Assembly: GCA_963580285.1 (NCBI GenBank)
Contig: OY757026.1
Coordinates: forward strand, 80,393,817 to 80,457,816
DNA from: Lucinisca nassula
Lineage: Eukaryota > Mollusca > Bivalvia > Lucinida > Lucinidae
Direction: 5' to 3'
Length of the DNA stretch: 64,000 nt
In this document: one piece after another, positions 43,722 to 54,547 of the stretch
Position numbering within the stretch: position 1 is the first letter of the stretch
Layout of the letters: each line of letters opens with the position of its first letter
Translations under genes and position numbers: made by a program
The notes under the pieces: generated by a model
Told to the model about the DNA's origin: nothing
The model's database searches: none
Seen by the model: the letters and a program-made list of their open reading frames with translations, nothing else

Positions 43722-44640
43722 GTATTGAAGAAAGAATTAGCAAGCGCGCCAGACATGTTCTGTCATTTTGACACGTAGATTTTGTGTTGTTGAAGTTATT
43801 TACCCCAGTTCGACTTACGGTACTGGTGTCGAAACTATAAATATTTTTTATACATAGCAGTGAAATCAATTCATATCTGGAACAAATGAAAGTGATATTT
43901 TCATAAATAATATTTTCACACTGTGAAAAAATAACATGGCCCTGTTATTTTCACAGTAGCAGCCCGGACTACTTTTCTCGCCACAATTCATATGTTATCT
44001 ATAAAATAATTCTGTAAAATACCGTGAAAAAGCCGGCCCCCGCCCATCGGGACTTGAAGAAATATATGGGCTGCACGATGCTTCCACGCAGAGCTAAATC
44101 CGACCCGCACAAGAGTACTGGTAAACCGCTTAGAGGATCTAAGCCTGCCCAGGCAAAGCGGTGCGAGTCGGACCGTCCATGCTTATAAACCCTATTGGTT
44201 TCATTGGACGACAGGGCTTGAGATGTCATTTCATCTCAAAGCCGGGTAAAAGTCCCACAAAATTGGAAGCAACGTCTCCAAAATGACCTTTACAGTGTTG
44301 ACGGGGACGTCAAACCTCAAATCAAACAAACAAAACCGTGAAAAAGCATTCTTTTGACTGTAAAAATGCTGTATTTAAATGGCGATCTGTTTATGGTTTG
44401 CAACTGACAGTTGTGACGTCATAGCCAAGTCAAAAATCGTGACGTAAGATCCGATTGATCAATTACAGTAAGTGGCCTAAAATATTATCAAATAAAAAGA
44501 AAATTTACTCTTTTTTTTTCGATAAATATCAAAAATATTTCATCTCGTGTGCTGAAAACATCAGAATTTTCACTCGTGCTTCGCACTCGTGAAAATTCTG
44601 ATATTTTCAAGGTATTTAGCTCAGTTCGACTTACGGTACT
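43722..44640 (+). repeat. Segmental duplicate, copy 2
   Basis: Same order of motifs as copy 1, interrupted by a family A SINE at 44034-44334. Near the end, CATCAGAATTTTCACTCGTG...GCACTCGTGAAAATTCTGAT forms a hairpin (44562-44605). Confidence 0.85.
44021..44347 (+). repeat. Family A SINE with 13-bp target duplication
   Basis: Element 44034-44334 flanked by ACCGTGAAAAAGC (44021-44033, 44335-44347). Copy 1 of the segmental duplicate has a single ACCGTGAAAAAGC at this place and serves as the empty site. Confidence 0.95.
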
Positions 44641-45180
44641 GGAGGCCGTAGGTGTCGAACTTTTAAATTTATAGCTAATAGCGAACGAGCGGACGAGCGG
44701 ACTACGGAGGACCGACGACAAGCAATGGCATAAGCTGACCTGGAGCTGAAATTCACCCGTAGTGTCCAGAGGGTCACTGTTTGGCATAAACAGATAATGT
44801 TTACCCATGTAAACCCATTAAAACTGTATAAAGTTGGGATTATAAGAGTATTATGCATTGCACGTGATGTCATCGTTAACAGTCTGCAGACCTAGACAGT
44901 CGGAATTTCCAGTCAAACACTATACAAGAAAGGCATATTTAAGTGGAATTCATATATTCTGTAATTTGTGTCCCTTAACCATTAAGTTTTGTGTCGATTG
45001 TTTATCAGTCGACCCAAAGTTATAAAGCATAGAAAGTCTTCAGTGGTAAAGTCCACGTGACAATCACTGATTTGTTGCAAATCCAAGTAACTATAAATTG
45101 ATAGAAAAAAGCAGCGTAAATTTCATTGCAGTGAGGTCAGCGTGTTGCGTCATAGGGCCATCTATAGAAACTAGGTTAGA
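44641..45180. other. Unrecognised sequence
   Basis: No gene or repeat recognised. Confidence 0.35.
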
Positions 45181-45194
45181 ATCAGGGGTTGAGC

Positions 45195-45495
45195 TTGGCA
45201 AACAGTGTATATCCAGATCAGACGCCCCAGAGCGCGTCATCTGATCAGAGTCTACAAAGTGTTTAAGGGTTAGACGTCACATAATGCCGCGTCTGATCAG
45301 GGTCTACATTGTTTGCTTACAGAACAGGAAAGTAATAGTTAAAGGTAAGTACGGTGACGTCAGACTGATGTGTAAAGGGGGTTATCAGTAAAACATGGAC
45401 TTGGATCATGTGCTGAGACAATGGCAAACAGTGTCGACCCAGATCAGATGCCGCAGAATGTGGCATCTGATCAGGGTCAACATTGTTTGCTTAAA
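45195..45495. repeat. Cluster of H1 hairpins without TTAA ends
   Basis: Hairpin halves and wholes at 45198-45260, 45280-45320 and 45424-45492 (CAGTGTCGACCCAGATCAGA with its complement). No TTAA ends identified. Confidence 0.6.
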
Positions 45496-45596
45496 CACAG
45501 AAAATTAAGGGTAGAACGAAAGCAATAAAGTCCCCGTTGCAGGACCGTTTTTCCATTTTCCAGCCTACACTCTGAAAAATCAACTTATCACTGCGG

Positions 45597-45793
45597 TTTG
45601 TTTGAATTAATGTTTAATGTTCCCGTCGACACTGATTAGGTCATTTTGAAGAAGTTGCTTCCAATATGAGGGACTTTTACCCGACATTAAGATGGAATAA
45701 TATTTCAAGCACTGCCATCCAATGAAAGTAGAAGCTTTTAATTATGAGTACCATGCAGCCCAACCTGCTTTTCCAAGCCCCGATGGGCGGGGC
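45597..45793 (-). repeat. Family A SINE, internally deleted
   Basis: TTTGAATTAATGTTTAATGTTCC to CAAGCCCCGATGGGCGGG. The middle third is missing. Confidence 0.75.
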
Positions 45794-45859
45794 GGACTAT
45801 CAATGCTTCGATTATGACATGATCATTTCAGCGGAAACATACATGAAATCACAGAAGGC

Positions 45860-46260
45860 GAGGCGGTTCTAACGAGTACCCACAATTTATGTTTTTGAGC
45901 TGAAATAAGAAGGAAAATGTATAACCTGTAAACCCAGGTCTCCCCGTACATGCATTTGATGCTCTCATTACGAGAACACGCCTATATAAGTTTGACCCCC
46001 TCATACACCCTTTTATATAGTAAAACTGGGGTTTAATGGGGTATACCTTATTTTTCTTATTTCTGCTCTAAAATATAGATTGTGGGTACTCGTTAGAACC
46101 GCCTCGATGAGGCGGTTCTAACGAGTGCCCACAATCTATATTTTGAGCAGAAATAAGGAAAATATCACAATTTTTTCATCCTAAAATTTTCATTTTTTCG
46201 GCCATAAAGGTGGCAATGTATTTGAAGAGACGTGTTTGCGTAATGACAGGGATTGCATTT
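45860..46260 (+). repeat. H2 hairpin elements, one half and one whole
   Basis: 45865-45960 holds a right half. 46060-46140 holds a perfect palindrome (TAGATTGTGGGTACTCGTTA, GAACCGCCTCGATGAGGCGG and complement) with flanks CTTATTTCTGCTC and GAGCAGAAATAAG also mirrored. Confidence 0.8.
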
Positions 46261-47190
46261 ACCGGGTTAATTGTATCGATCCCTGATCATTGCCTTCACT
46301 ACTATTTTAAATGGGTCAAAATTATACAAGTGCGTTTTCGTGATGTTATTTTTTCCGGCTAGACATTCCACGCGAATTGTCTTTCTAGCAACGGTTCACA
46401 TTTATTGCCAAGCCTTATTGTCTTTTGAAAATGCCAACTGCTAGTGACTAGCGCTTTATGGGTACTTAAACGTACTATTCCACATCTTACCAACAAATAA
46501 TAACCCGTATCGTACACTGATTACAAGGCATTTTGCAGTACATGTAATTTTTACATGATCAAACATTTCTGTTGTTTGTGATTCGTTATTATAACGTTAT
46601 TAATCAAGTAATTTCGCATTGGCCCAGTCACAGGTCCTCGGTCAGCTGCATTGGCCCTCGGCCGAAAAGAAAATGATTATTGATTTTTGACCTCACTTGA
46701 CCTCAGTTAATATTGGTTGACCTGGTGTTAATACGGATGACCTCCGATCAATACAGGATAGTCAATTAATAAAACAAGATATAACATTCTTTTCTGTGTT
46801 CGTCTTGTTTGCAGACGACCGAGACAGATTTCATTGTGATACAAAGCAGAAACTAATGTAATTTTTACTGTGATTGCTTGTGTTGGCTTTAACGACACGT
46901 CAACCCTTGTGAGTCAATTTGAGAAAGGGTGAAAAGGGATAGAAGAGACATGCGGTAGATGAGAAGAAGCCCGAAATCTCACTTTATGGTCCAAGAGAGG
47001 CTACAACAATGAAACATAATTTTAAGTTTCTTTGTTATCGTCTCCCCTGGGGCATTGGAGATGCTAATTTTTCTATATGGATAGAACTATCACGGTTTGG
47101 ACACAAGCAATAGTGTTATAAAGAGGTTGTGGTGTACAAGTCTGTGTTTGTTAATGTCACGTCATTTTATTGTATTAAGAGCGATTTCAT
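46261..47190. other. Mostly unrecognised; short family X fragment
   Basis: 46262-46300 is the reverse of the family X start (AATTGTATCGATCCCTGATC). 46680-46760 has TTGACCTCACTTGACCTCAG and GGTTGACCTGGTG, degenerate AGGTCA half-sites. No gene. Confidence 0.4.
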
Positions 47191-47193
47191 TTT

Positions 47194-47865
47194 TTTAGCT
47201 CACCTGAGCCGAAGGTTCCGGCACTCACCGTCCGTCGTCGTCCGTCCGTCCACAATTGTTGACCAAATTTGGCAGAAATAATCTTCGGGTGGTCCTCTCT
47301 CAAAGTTGTTCAAAGAATTCCATTCCATGCGTAACTCTGCTTGTCATGGCAACAAAAAGGAGAAAATGAGAAAAAACAAAACTTTAAAAATCTTCTTGTC
47401 TGAGACCAGAAGGCCCAGATCTTTGATATTTGGTATGAAGCTTCATCTAGTTGACCTCTACCAAGAGTGTTCAACTTATAGCCCTGGAGCCAAAAATGAC
47501 GCTGTCCTTGGTTTTACATCGGTAAATATTGAGAATTTACTAAAAAAATTAGTACAAACTAAACTAAATATTGGGAATACCTTTAAAATATTCTTCTCTG
47601 AAACCAAAACGGCTAGATCTTTGATATTTGGTATGAAGCTTCAATTAGTGGACCTCTAGCTTCAAAGATTGTTTAAATTATGACCTAGGGGCCAGAACTG
47701 GCACGGCTGCGGGGCCCACATGTTTTACACAGGCTTATATGGGGAAAACCTTTAAGAATCTTTTTATCTGAAACCAGAAGGCCCAGGCCTATAATATTTG
47801 ATATAAAGCTTCATTTTCTTAGGCTCTGAAGTCAGACTGTTGTTGTCCTGTAAATTTTATGAAAA
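47194..47865 (+). repeat. CTCACCTGAGC / CCAGAAGGCCCAGATC repeats
   Basis: It starts TTAGCTCACCTGAGCCGAAG with GTCCGTCGTCGTCCG. Three ~170-bp units follow, with CTTCTCTGAAACCAGAAGGC, TTTGATATTTGGTATGAAGC and TAGCCCTGGAGCC. The same family, reversed, is at 61510-62400. Confidence 0.75.
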
Positions 47866-48232
47866 TTTGTGGACTTTATTGTGAAATGCTACTTTTTTCT
47901 GCTTCAGACATAGATTGTGTGTGTGTTTTTTTTTTTTTTTTTTCGGGGGTGGGGGGTAAAATAGCCTGCCTTTTACTGACCTTGAAATTTTTTTCACAAT
48001 TCAATGATCAGGAATCGATACAATTACCTCATACCTCCCATCAGAGACACCAAAGAGAAAGGAACATGAACATGAAGTAACTTAATCCCAATAAAAACTT
48101 CACTAGCAGACAGCGGAAAGGACAGTTACTTTCCAACAAAATGACCAAACGGCTATCCAAAATAAAAAGATATAAACAATACATACATACAAAGACAATC
48201 TATAACAATAACAAGAATTCCGCCGAAGGCTA
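47866..48232 (+). repeat. Poly-T tract and family X copy
   Basis: A run of ~24 T at 47920-47943, then G-rich. Family X is at 47998-48232 (GATCAGGAATCGATACAATT, GGACAGTTACTTTCCAAC). Confidence 0.75.
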
Positions 48233-48416
48233 TGTCGCGCCTGTGGGGGTGCAAAGTCACTGAACCATGACTTCTAGGTCAAGGTCAAACATGGATGCCT
48301 ACATAAAAGTTGTCACTCCCAGTCCTCATACTGACCACGCTTTTCCATGCCTGAAAGGCCCGATTTTGCAGCTTCAACTCTTATCCTGCTGGACAAGACA
48401 CAACTACATTACCATT

Positions 48417-48486
48417 GCAAACAGTGTAGATCCTGATCAAATGGCTTCTGAAGAAGCCATCTGATCAGGGTCTACACTGTTTGTAA
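48417..48486. repeat. H1 hairpin
   Basis: GCAAACAGTGTAGATCCTGATC...GGCTTCTGAAGAAGCC...GATCAGGGTCTACACTGTTTG (shown in parts). Near-perfect arms. Confidence 0.8.
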
Positions 48487-48777
48487 TGGGGTTTGTGAAA
48501 CTATAAAGTAATTTGGTTGACTTATAGTCAGAAATAAGGGCTAAATAGTTTTTTAAACAGACTATATACACAAAAATCAGAATATAAAAGCCTGAAATCA
48601 AGAAAAAAATCAAGCTCTAAAAGCCTGAAATCCTGCAAATGCCTAAAAAATATGAGGCCTGCACTCCTAGATGCTAGCTTGTATCAAGTGTTACCTCCAT
48701 TCCATTATCTACCTTGCTAAATCATATGCATAGCTTCTAGGTTTATAACCACTCTCTGACAACTGCGTCAGGGAGTC

Positions 48778-48850
48778 GACTCTTTGGCTCAGCAGCTAGA
48801 GCACTGGACTATCACCCGAGCGGCCCGGGTTCGAATCCCACCACAGGCGG
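48778..48850 (+). other. tRNA-like segment in TRIM LTR 1
   Basis: TGGCTCAGCAGCTAGAGC (A box) and GGGTTCGAATCCCACC (B box). In the sister LTR the middle reads CTGTCAC, as in a tRNA-Asp anticodon loop, but the anticodon stem has mismatches. Confidence 0.7.
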
Positions 48851-49117
48851 GGATTTTTTCAGGCCATGCTTCTTTCCTTTGTTACGGCTTTCATGTCGTA
48901 AGATGGGGGCTCGTCCCGGATCGGACTTCATTTCGCCGAAAATGGCTTCTTAGGCTCTGAAGTCAGACTGTTGTTGACTGAAGTTGGCTTCACGTCATCA
49001 TAAATAATGACTTCCTTGAAGAGGGGGTGTGTTACGGACCGCATTACCTCCCTTCAATTATTTACATGCATAGCTTATAGGTTTATCACCACTCTCTGAC
49101 AACTGCTTCAGAGAGTC

Positions 49118-49190
49118 GACTCTTTGGCTCAGCGGTTAAAAGTCTGGACTGTCACCCGAGCGGCCCGGGTTCGAATACCACCATAGGTCG
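49118..49190 (+). other. tRNA-like segment in TRIM LTR 2
   Basis: TGGCTCAGCGGTTAAAAG and GGGTTCGAATACCACC. The A box is slightly worn. Confidence 0.65.
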
Positions 49191-49358
49191 AAACATGGGG
49201 ACTCGTCCGGGATCGGACTTTTCGTGCCGAAGTTGGCTCCACGATGATGACTTCCTTGAAGAGGGGGTGTGTTACCTCCCTTCCATTATCTACCTTGCTA
49301 GATCATATGCATAGCTTATAGGTTTATAACCACTCTCTGGCAACTGCGTCAGGGAGTC

Positions 49359-49589
49359 GCTTTTTTTCAGGTGAAATCACAATAATTTCTGTTACAAACT
49401 GTAAGAATCTTAGAATGGAGCTACTGAAGTGGTGAGAAACCAGATTATTAAGGTACAGAGGACCCTCGGTAAATCGACAGTATTAGTTCCCTAACAATTT
49501 GCCACTATAGCAAATTTGCCACTATAGAACATCTCTGTAAGGAGTAGAATAATAGGCAATAAAGGACTTTTTCCCTTATTTACTCAAAG
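49359..49589. other. Unrecognised spacer
   Basis: ATTTGCCACTATAG is repeated twice near 49500. Nothing else recognised. Confidence 0.35.
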
Positions 49590-50060
49590 AAACAAATGCT
49601 GTAGACCTTTGTTAGAATCGCCTCGATGAGGCAATTCTAACAAATATCCACAAAATTTGTTTATCGGAGTATTAAATTATTACAATATTTTTAAATATCT
49701 CCATTAATTGTTTGATTCTGTGCTAAGGAGTCGTTCCAGTGAAACTGTCGTTTTAACATGTTTCGTCATTACATTACGCAAACACGCCTATACAAATACA
49801 TTGCCATTTTTATCGCCATAAAAATGAAAATTTTAAGAAGAAAAATTGTGATATTTTTCTTATTTCTGCTCAAAATATAGATTGTGGGCACTCGTTAGAA
49901 CCGCCTCATCGAGGCAGTTCTAACGAGTACTCACAATCTATATTGAAGAGCAGAAATAAGAAAAACAAGGTATACCCCCGGAAACCCCCGTTCTACTATA
50001 TAAAAGTGGGTTTCAAAATTATATAGGCGTGTTTTCGAGATGTATCGAATGAGGATATAG
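49590..50060 (+). repeat. Two H2 hairpin elements
   Basis: The first has TTTGTTAGAATCGCCTCGATG and its complement (49610-49645). The second has an almost perfect palindrome at 49868-49950, then CCCCCGTTCTACTATATAAAAG and ATAGGCGTGTTTTCGAG at the end. Confidence 0.8.
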
Positions 50061-50317
50061 AGAGGGTTGACTGTATGGTATTCAAGCTAAAATGCTATTT
50101 TTTTTTTTAGGAAAAAAGAACAAATTTCCATTGTATTTCTACCTACAAAGATTATTGAAATCATTAGAATGGACCTACTGACGTGCTCTGATTATGCAGG
50201 TTCTGTATTCGTCATCTTTAACAAGCCAAAAATAGTATTTTTCAGGCTGAAGAACAGAAATTTTTGTATATTTCTCCAAACATATATAGATTATAAAACT
50301 CACTAGAATATTTTGTT
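50061..50317. other. Unrecognised spacer
   Basis: Nothing recognised. Confidence 0.35.
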
Positions 50318-50530
50318 TGTTTTGGAGTTTAACAGCCCAGTCAACACTATTTTAGGTCGTTTTCTAGCCAGTCAGTTTACCTATCTACATTTTTCTTTGG
50401 CAGGCTTATACGTAAACGGTTAACCAGTACTGTGCACATTCTTTCGTCAGAAACTGACAACTGACCTTCTTGAATCAGCGGAAGGGAGTGTGACTGTAGA
50501 AAAGATTTCATGATCAATCTCCACGAAAGA
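50318..50530 (-). repeat. Tail-sharing SINE-like family D
   Basis: GGAGTTTAACAGCCCAGTCAAC mirrors the family A tail, but the body (GTCAGTTTACCTATCTAC, GGCAGGCTTATACG, CAGAAACTGACAACTG) differs. A second copy is at 57331-57530. Confidence 0.65.
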
Positions 50531-50589
50531 ATGTTGCCAACCCCAGTAGGACTAGAATGGTGAGGTGCTTATAATGAATAAAACTCAGA

Positions 50590-50802
50590 TTAACCCTTCT
50601 CTTGCTGAATATTCAGTTAAGCCACACCCATTTCTGACTTTGAACCAATCAAATTACTTTATGTAATTTATTCCTACAAATTCATAAACTGAATGCAAAA
50701 CAGTGTAGATCCTGATCAGATGGCTTCTTCAGAAGCCATCTGATCTGGATTTACACTGTTTGCAAAGATAGGGGTTGTCGTGAACAGCAAGATAAGGGTT
50801 AA
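50590..50802 (+). mobile_element. TTAA-flanked foldback MITE (H1, subtype 2)
   Basis: TTAACCCTTCTCTTGCTGAA to GATAAGGGTTAA. The central palindrome around GGCTTCTTCAGAAGCC is essentially perfect. Sister of 51976-52188. Confidence 0.85.
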
Positions 50803-50854
50803 CAATTCCTAAAGTAACCTGCAGACACCAAAGGAGACGACAGTTGTACCTGTG

Positions 50855-51240
50855 TGTGTGTGTTTAACAGCCCACCAACAGCAAAGGTCAAACGGAGATG
50901 GGACCTCGGTTTTAATGACTCGTACTAAAGTCTGGATCGAACCAGACGACGGTGGTTGTGATTTAAAGCGTTATATTTTTCAGAATGCATATTGTGTTGT
51001 ATCGTTTTTCCTTTTTTTGGTTTGGTTTTGGTCTTATGGCCCTTTCAAGTTTATTTCAACTATTTCAGGCTGATCATTAATCATGGGTGGGCAAGTGCAG
51101 GAGTACCTGGAGAAAACCAGATGACCTTCCGCTGCAGAACTTGGTGTCTCACATGTGACTCAAGCAAGGCTCGAACCACAGCGGTGAAAGACCTAATGAT
51201 TAAGTCAGCGCTCTTACCTACTAGGCCATGGAGGTCCATT
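50855..51240 (-). repeat. SINE fragments (tRNA-Thr-like tail, then family C)
   Basis: 50855-50945 is the reversed body with GGGACCTCGG. 51005-51240 is family C with the tRNA-like head at the right end: minus strand TGGCCTAGTAGGTAAGAGC (A box) and GTGGTTCGAGCC (B box), then the complement of GGAGTACCTGGAGAAA. Confidence 0.65.
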
Positions 51241-51409
51241 GCAGATGCTGTTACATTGAAACTTTGGACTACAAGCAGAATTATACAATCAGAAAGATTA
51301 TTTCTCATGATATTATTTTTAACTACATTCATTTCAACATAATATAGTACATTATATGTACACATGAAATATACTATTCAACCACAAATACTGATCATGA
51401 GCAACATAG

Positions 51410-51709
51410 GCTCCCGCCCATCAGGGCTTGAAGAAATATATGGGCTGCATGATGCTTCCACGCAGAGCTGAAACCGACCTGCACACAAGTTCTGGTAAAC
51501 ATCTTAGATGATCTAAGCCTGCCCAGGCAAAGCGTTGCATGTCGGCCCGTCCATGCTTATAAATCCTATTGGTTTCATTGGGCGGCAGGGCTTGAGAAGT
51601 CATTTCATCTCAATGTCGGGTAAAAGTCCCACAAAGTTGGAAGCAGCAGCTCCAAAATGACATGTACAGTGTTGACGGGGACGTTAAACCTCAAATCAAA
51701 CAAACAAAC
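51410..51709 (+). repeat. Family A SINE-like element
   Basis: GGCTCCCGCCCATCAGGG start, GACGGGGACGTTAAACCTC end, CAAACAAACAAA tail. Confidence 0.9.
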
Positions 51710-51849
51710 AATCCACCAATTGACAATGCACCGTATAACATGAAACGTTATTACAACATGTGATGTTATTAAGGCTTAGCACTCTGGGTAAAAATATCAG
51801 CAGATGACATTTTACAATATTTCTCTTAATATTTTTCCCAGAAACTGAC

Positions 51850-51900
51850 TGACATTTCATGCAAATTGTATCCATTGGAGACAATTTGCATGAAATGTCA
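51850..51900. repeat. Perfect 20-bp inverted repeat with ATGCAAAT
   Basis: Arms TGACATTTCATGCAAATTGT and its exact complement are separated by 11 bases. Each arm contains the POU octamer ATGCAAAT. Confidence 0.9.
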
Positions 51901-51975
51901 AAACCTGTTTTCATGGAAAAATAAGAAATGTCATCAATTTGTTATCTGCTAAAATAGACCAGAGAGTCGTAAACA

Positions 51976-52188
51976 TTAACCCTTGACCTGCTGAATATTT
52001 ATATATGCCACACCCACTACTGATTATCAACCAATCAGATTACTTGATGCGAATTATTGCAACAAATTCATGAGCTGAATGACAAACAATGAAGATCCTG
52101 ATCAGATGGCTTCTTCAGAAGCCATCTGATCTGGATCTTCATTGTTTGAAAGATAAGGCATATCTGGGCTCAGCAGGACAAGGGTTAA
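51976..52188 (+). mobile_element. TTAA-flanked foldback MITE (H1, subtype 2)
   Basis: TTAACCCTTGACCTGCTGAA to ACAAGGGTTAA, with GGCTTCTTCAGAAGCC at the centre. The inner arms (AATGAAGATCC / GGATCTTCATT) differ from the sister copy on both sides in step. Confidence 0.88.
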
Positions 52189-52339
52189 ATATTATAAATA
52201 TTTTATGATAAGAAATGCATGATAAAACCTGAGCAACAAATTTGTTGATATAACTTGTCATGGACATACTTTCTTGATATTGGAACTTTATTTGGATGCA
52301 TTTTGATTTTACCATTAGACAAGGTTAGATCTCATCATG

Positions 52340-52537
52340 TTAACCCGTTTTATACCAAATGGAATCTTCCTCCTTATATAAAGCAGGAGTCCATTTCAAA
52401 ATTTAAGGGTGACAGGCTGTGTTTTTCTTCAAAATTTATTTGGAAAATTGCTGAAATGTTCGCAGTGTAGGCCCTGATCTGGACCTGCACTGTTTGCCAA
52501 GTACCTCTTTTGGGGTTTCTGGTACTAGATTGATTAA
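52340..52537 (+). mobile_element. TTAA-flanked foldback MITE (H1), hairpin collapsed
   Basis: TTAACCCGTTTTATACCAAA to GGTACTAGATTGATTAA. The central hairpin has lost its core: GGCCCTGATC runs straight into TGGACCTGCACTG. Confidence 0.75.
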
Positions 52538-52594
52538 TGGGATCCAAAGCAGAACACCCCCCCCCCACCACCACCCCTGTAAAACGCACTTTAA

Positions 52595-52815
52595 ACAGAG
52601 AAAACTTGGAATTACGGGGGTATACATTATTTTCTTATTTCTTTTCCAAGACCTAGTATGTTGGTACTCATAAGAACCGCCTGTATGAGGTTGTTCTAAC
52701 GAGCACCTACACTACAATCTATACATCACAAAAACACGCCTATATAATTCTGACCTCCTTGAACCCCACTTCTATACAGTCAAAAATATATAGGCGTGTT
52801 TTTGTGATGCATGTT
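52595..52815 (-). repeat. H2 hairpin element
   Basis: Reversed landmarks with GGGGTATACATTATTTTC, a degraded palindrome at 52660-52705, then ACACGCCTATATAA...TATATAGGCGTGT, an inverted pair at 52735-52805. Confidence 0.65.
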
Positions 52816-53079
52816 TTACTGAATTTATTAAAGGAGTTTTGGAAAAGGGATTAAATGCAAGGCGTGACGTTGTTAAGGACGTTGTATGTATAATGTTACA
52901 GATCGTATCTAACTAATTTGCATATTTTATCCACTTGTGGATTACCATGACGTCATATGATAAATTCTGATAAATGCTTTTCTTAGGGCAAAACTGGGCC
53001 AGCATAGATGGCCAATTATCCATTTGACGGATTCTGGTACTCAGGCAAATGCTGTCTGCAATATATTACAACAACACAC
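52816..53079. repeat. Dispersed ATCTAACTAATTTGCATATT repeat
   Basis: TATCTAACTAATTTGCATAT, ATCCACTTGTGGATTACCA and GACGTCATATGATAAA recur at 60815-60945. ATCCAC...GTGGAT is a small hairpin. Confidence 0.6.
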
Positions 53080-53345
53080 CAGTGCTTCACAGGGCATTTT
53101 TTTCACATCTCCAAAATGGCTACTTTTCTTAAGAAAATCTGTGATATTTTTCTTATTTATAAGGCAAACATAGTCTGTAGGTGCTCATTAGAACTGCCTC
53201 ATTGAGGCGGTTCTAACAAGTACCCACAACCTATGTCTTGGAGCAGAAATAAGAAAAAATAATATTTATCCCGTAAACCCCAGTTTTTTCTGTATAAAGT
53301 GAGGTTCAGGGTGGTGTTCATTTCATGGACTTGTTAACAGAAGTC
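53080..53345 (+). repeat. H2 hairpin element
   Basis: CTCATTAGAACTGCCTCATTG and complement, ACCCACAACCTATGTCTTGG, TTTTTTCTGTATAAAGTGAGG, GTGTTCATTTCATGGACTTG. Confidence 0.8.
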
Positions 53346-53394
53346 ATACATGATTGCACGACCCGCAGAAAAAGCGACCAACTGAAGTCGGTTG

Positions 53395-54430
53395 ATTTTC
53401 TAAGTGCCCTAAAATCACCGTGTCATTCTGTCAGTCTGTCATTCTGTCAGTCTGTCATTCTGTCTGTCCGTCCGTAACCCGTTTGTGAAAATTGGTGATA
53501 GTGACTTAACCGCTTGGAATATTTAAACAATTTTTGGCATACTGATAGATATCAATGAGATCTAACCAATGAACTTGCGAAATATTACATTCCATTTAGT
53601 ATAGCCTCGCCGAGGCGAAAAATGTGAAAATTTTCGAACTGCTTCTCCTCGGAAACCGTTGGGCCGATTGAAGTCAAATTTCATATGGAGCCTCTATGGG
53701 ATGGGGGAAACCAAAATTTGCTCATGGGGTCCAGGTCACATGACCAAAATGGCCGCCAAGCCGTATATGGTCTGTCTTTCTGTCCGTCCGTAACCTGTTT
53801 GTGAAAATTAGTGATAGTGACTTAACCGCTTGGAATATTTAAACAATTTTTGGCATACTGATAGATATCAATGAGATCTAACCAATGAACTTGCAAAATA
53901 TTACATTCCATTTAGTATAGCCTCGCCGAGGCGAAAAATGTGAAAATTTTCGAACTGCTTCTCCTCGGAAACCGTTGGGCCGTTTGAAGTCAAATTTCAT
54001 ATGGAGCCTCTATGGGATGGGGGAAACCTAAATTTGCTCATGGGGTCAAGGTCACATGACAAAAAATGGCCGCCAAGCCATATATGGTAAAAACCCTTCA
54101 AAAATAGTATTCTCCAGAACCACTGGGCAGATTTCCACGAAACTTGATAAATAACATATGGGACGTAGGCCCATCATAAATTGCTAAAATGGTGACCCTG
54201 GGTTGACTTTGACCTTCTTTGTGCCTAGGTCAAACTTTGACACATATGCTTTTGTATTGGAAAAGTGCGAATGCATTTTATCCTGCAAACGATTCAGAAT
54301 ACAGTACTAAAGTATAAGATATATTTTTGCTCCTTACGATAAGACGCATTTATTGGGGGAACCGTTTTAGGTCCAGGTCACATGACCAAAATGGCCGCCA
54401 TACCCATATATGGTAACACTCATAAAGCTA
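53395..54430 (+). repeat. Tandem ~319-bp repeat, two copies plus degenerate third
   Basis: GTCCGTCCGTAACC...GCATACTGATAGATATCAATG...TAGCCTCGCCGAGGCG...GTCACATGACCAAAATGGCC runs at 53455-53768 and again at 53770-54090. A diverged continuation reaches ~54420, with the phrase ATGGCCGCCA again. Confidence 0.85.
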
Positions 54431-54547
54431 AAAGCATCCGGCGGGTCGTGCACTTCAGCTGAAGCACTGGTTTTTACTAAATTGAATGAGAGACATATAT
54501 TTTTCTATCATGTAACTCACATTTATATTCATTTCAACACACATAAA

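Larger units (their letters stand above)
48689..49358 (+). mobile_element. Tandem TRIM-like element: three LTRs sharing two interiors
   Basis: LTR 48689-48903, interior 48904-49029, LTR 49030-49195 (internally deleted), interior 49196-49269, LTR 49270-~49358 (truncated). Each interior begins with a tRNA-Pro-type primer site (TGGGGGCTCGTCCCGGAT, TGGGGACTCGTCCGGGAT) and ends with GAAGAGGGGG just before TGTGTTAC. Same family as 22854-23319. The LTR-int-LTR-int-LTR layout is what recombination between LTRs of two copies produces. Confidence 0.82.

Noticed and set aside
47306..47659. Similar peptides in 47306-47659 and in 61566-62346 (KIFFSET, IFGMKLHLVDLY, PGAKNA)
   Set aside because: They arise from the same ~170-bp DNA repeat. 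Unit length near a multiple of three keeps the frame open. Neighbouring units are frameshifted, and no start or domain supports a protein.
48778..48850. Functional tRNA gene
   Set aside because: The anticodon and acceptor stems do not pair well, and the segment lies inside a repeated LTR.
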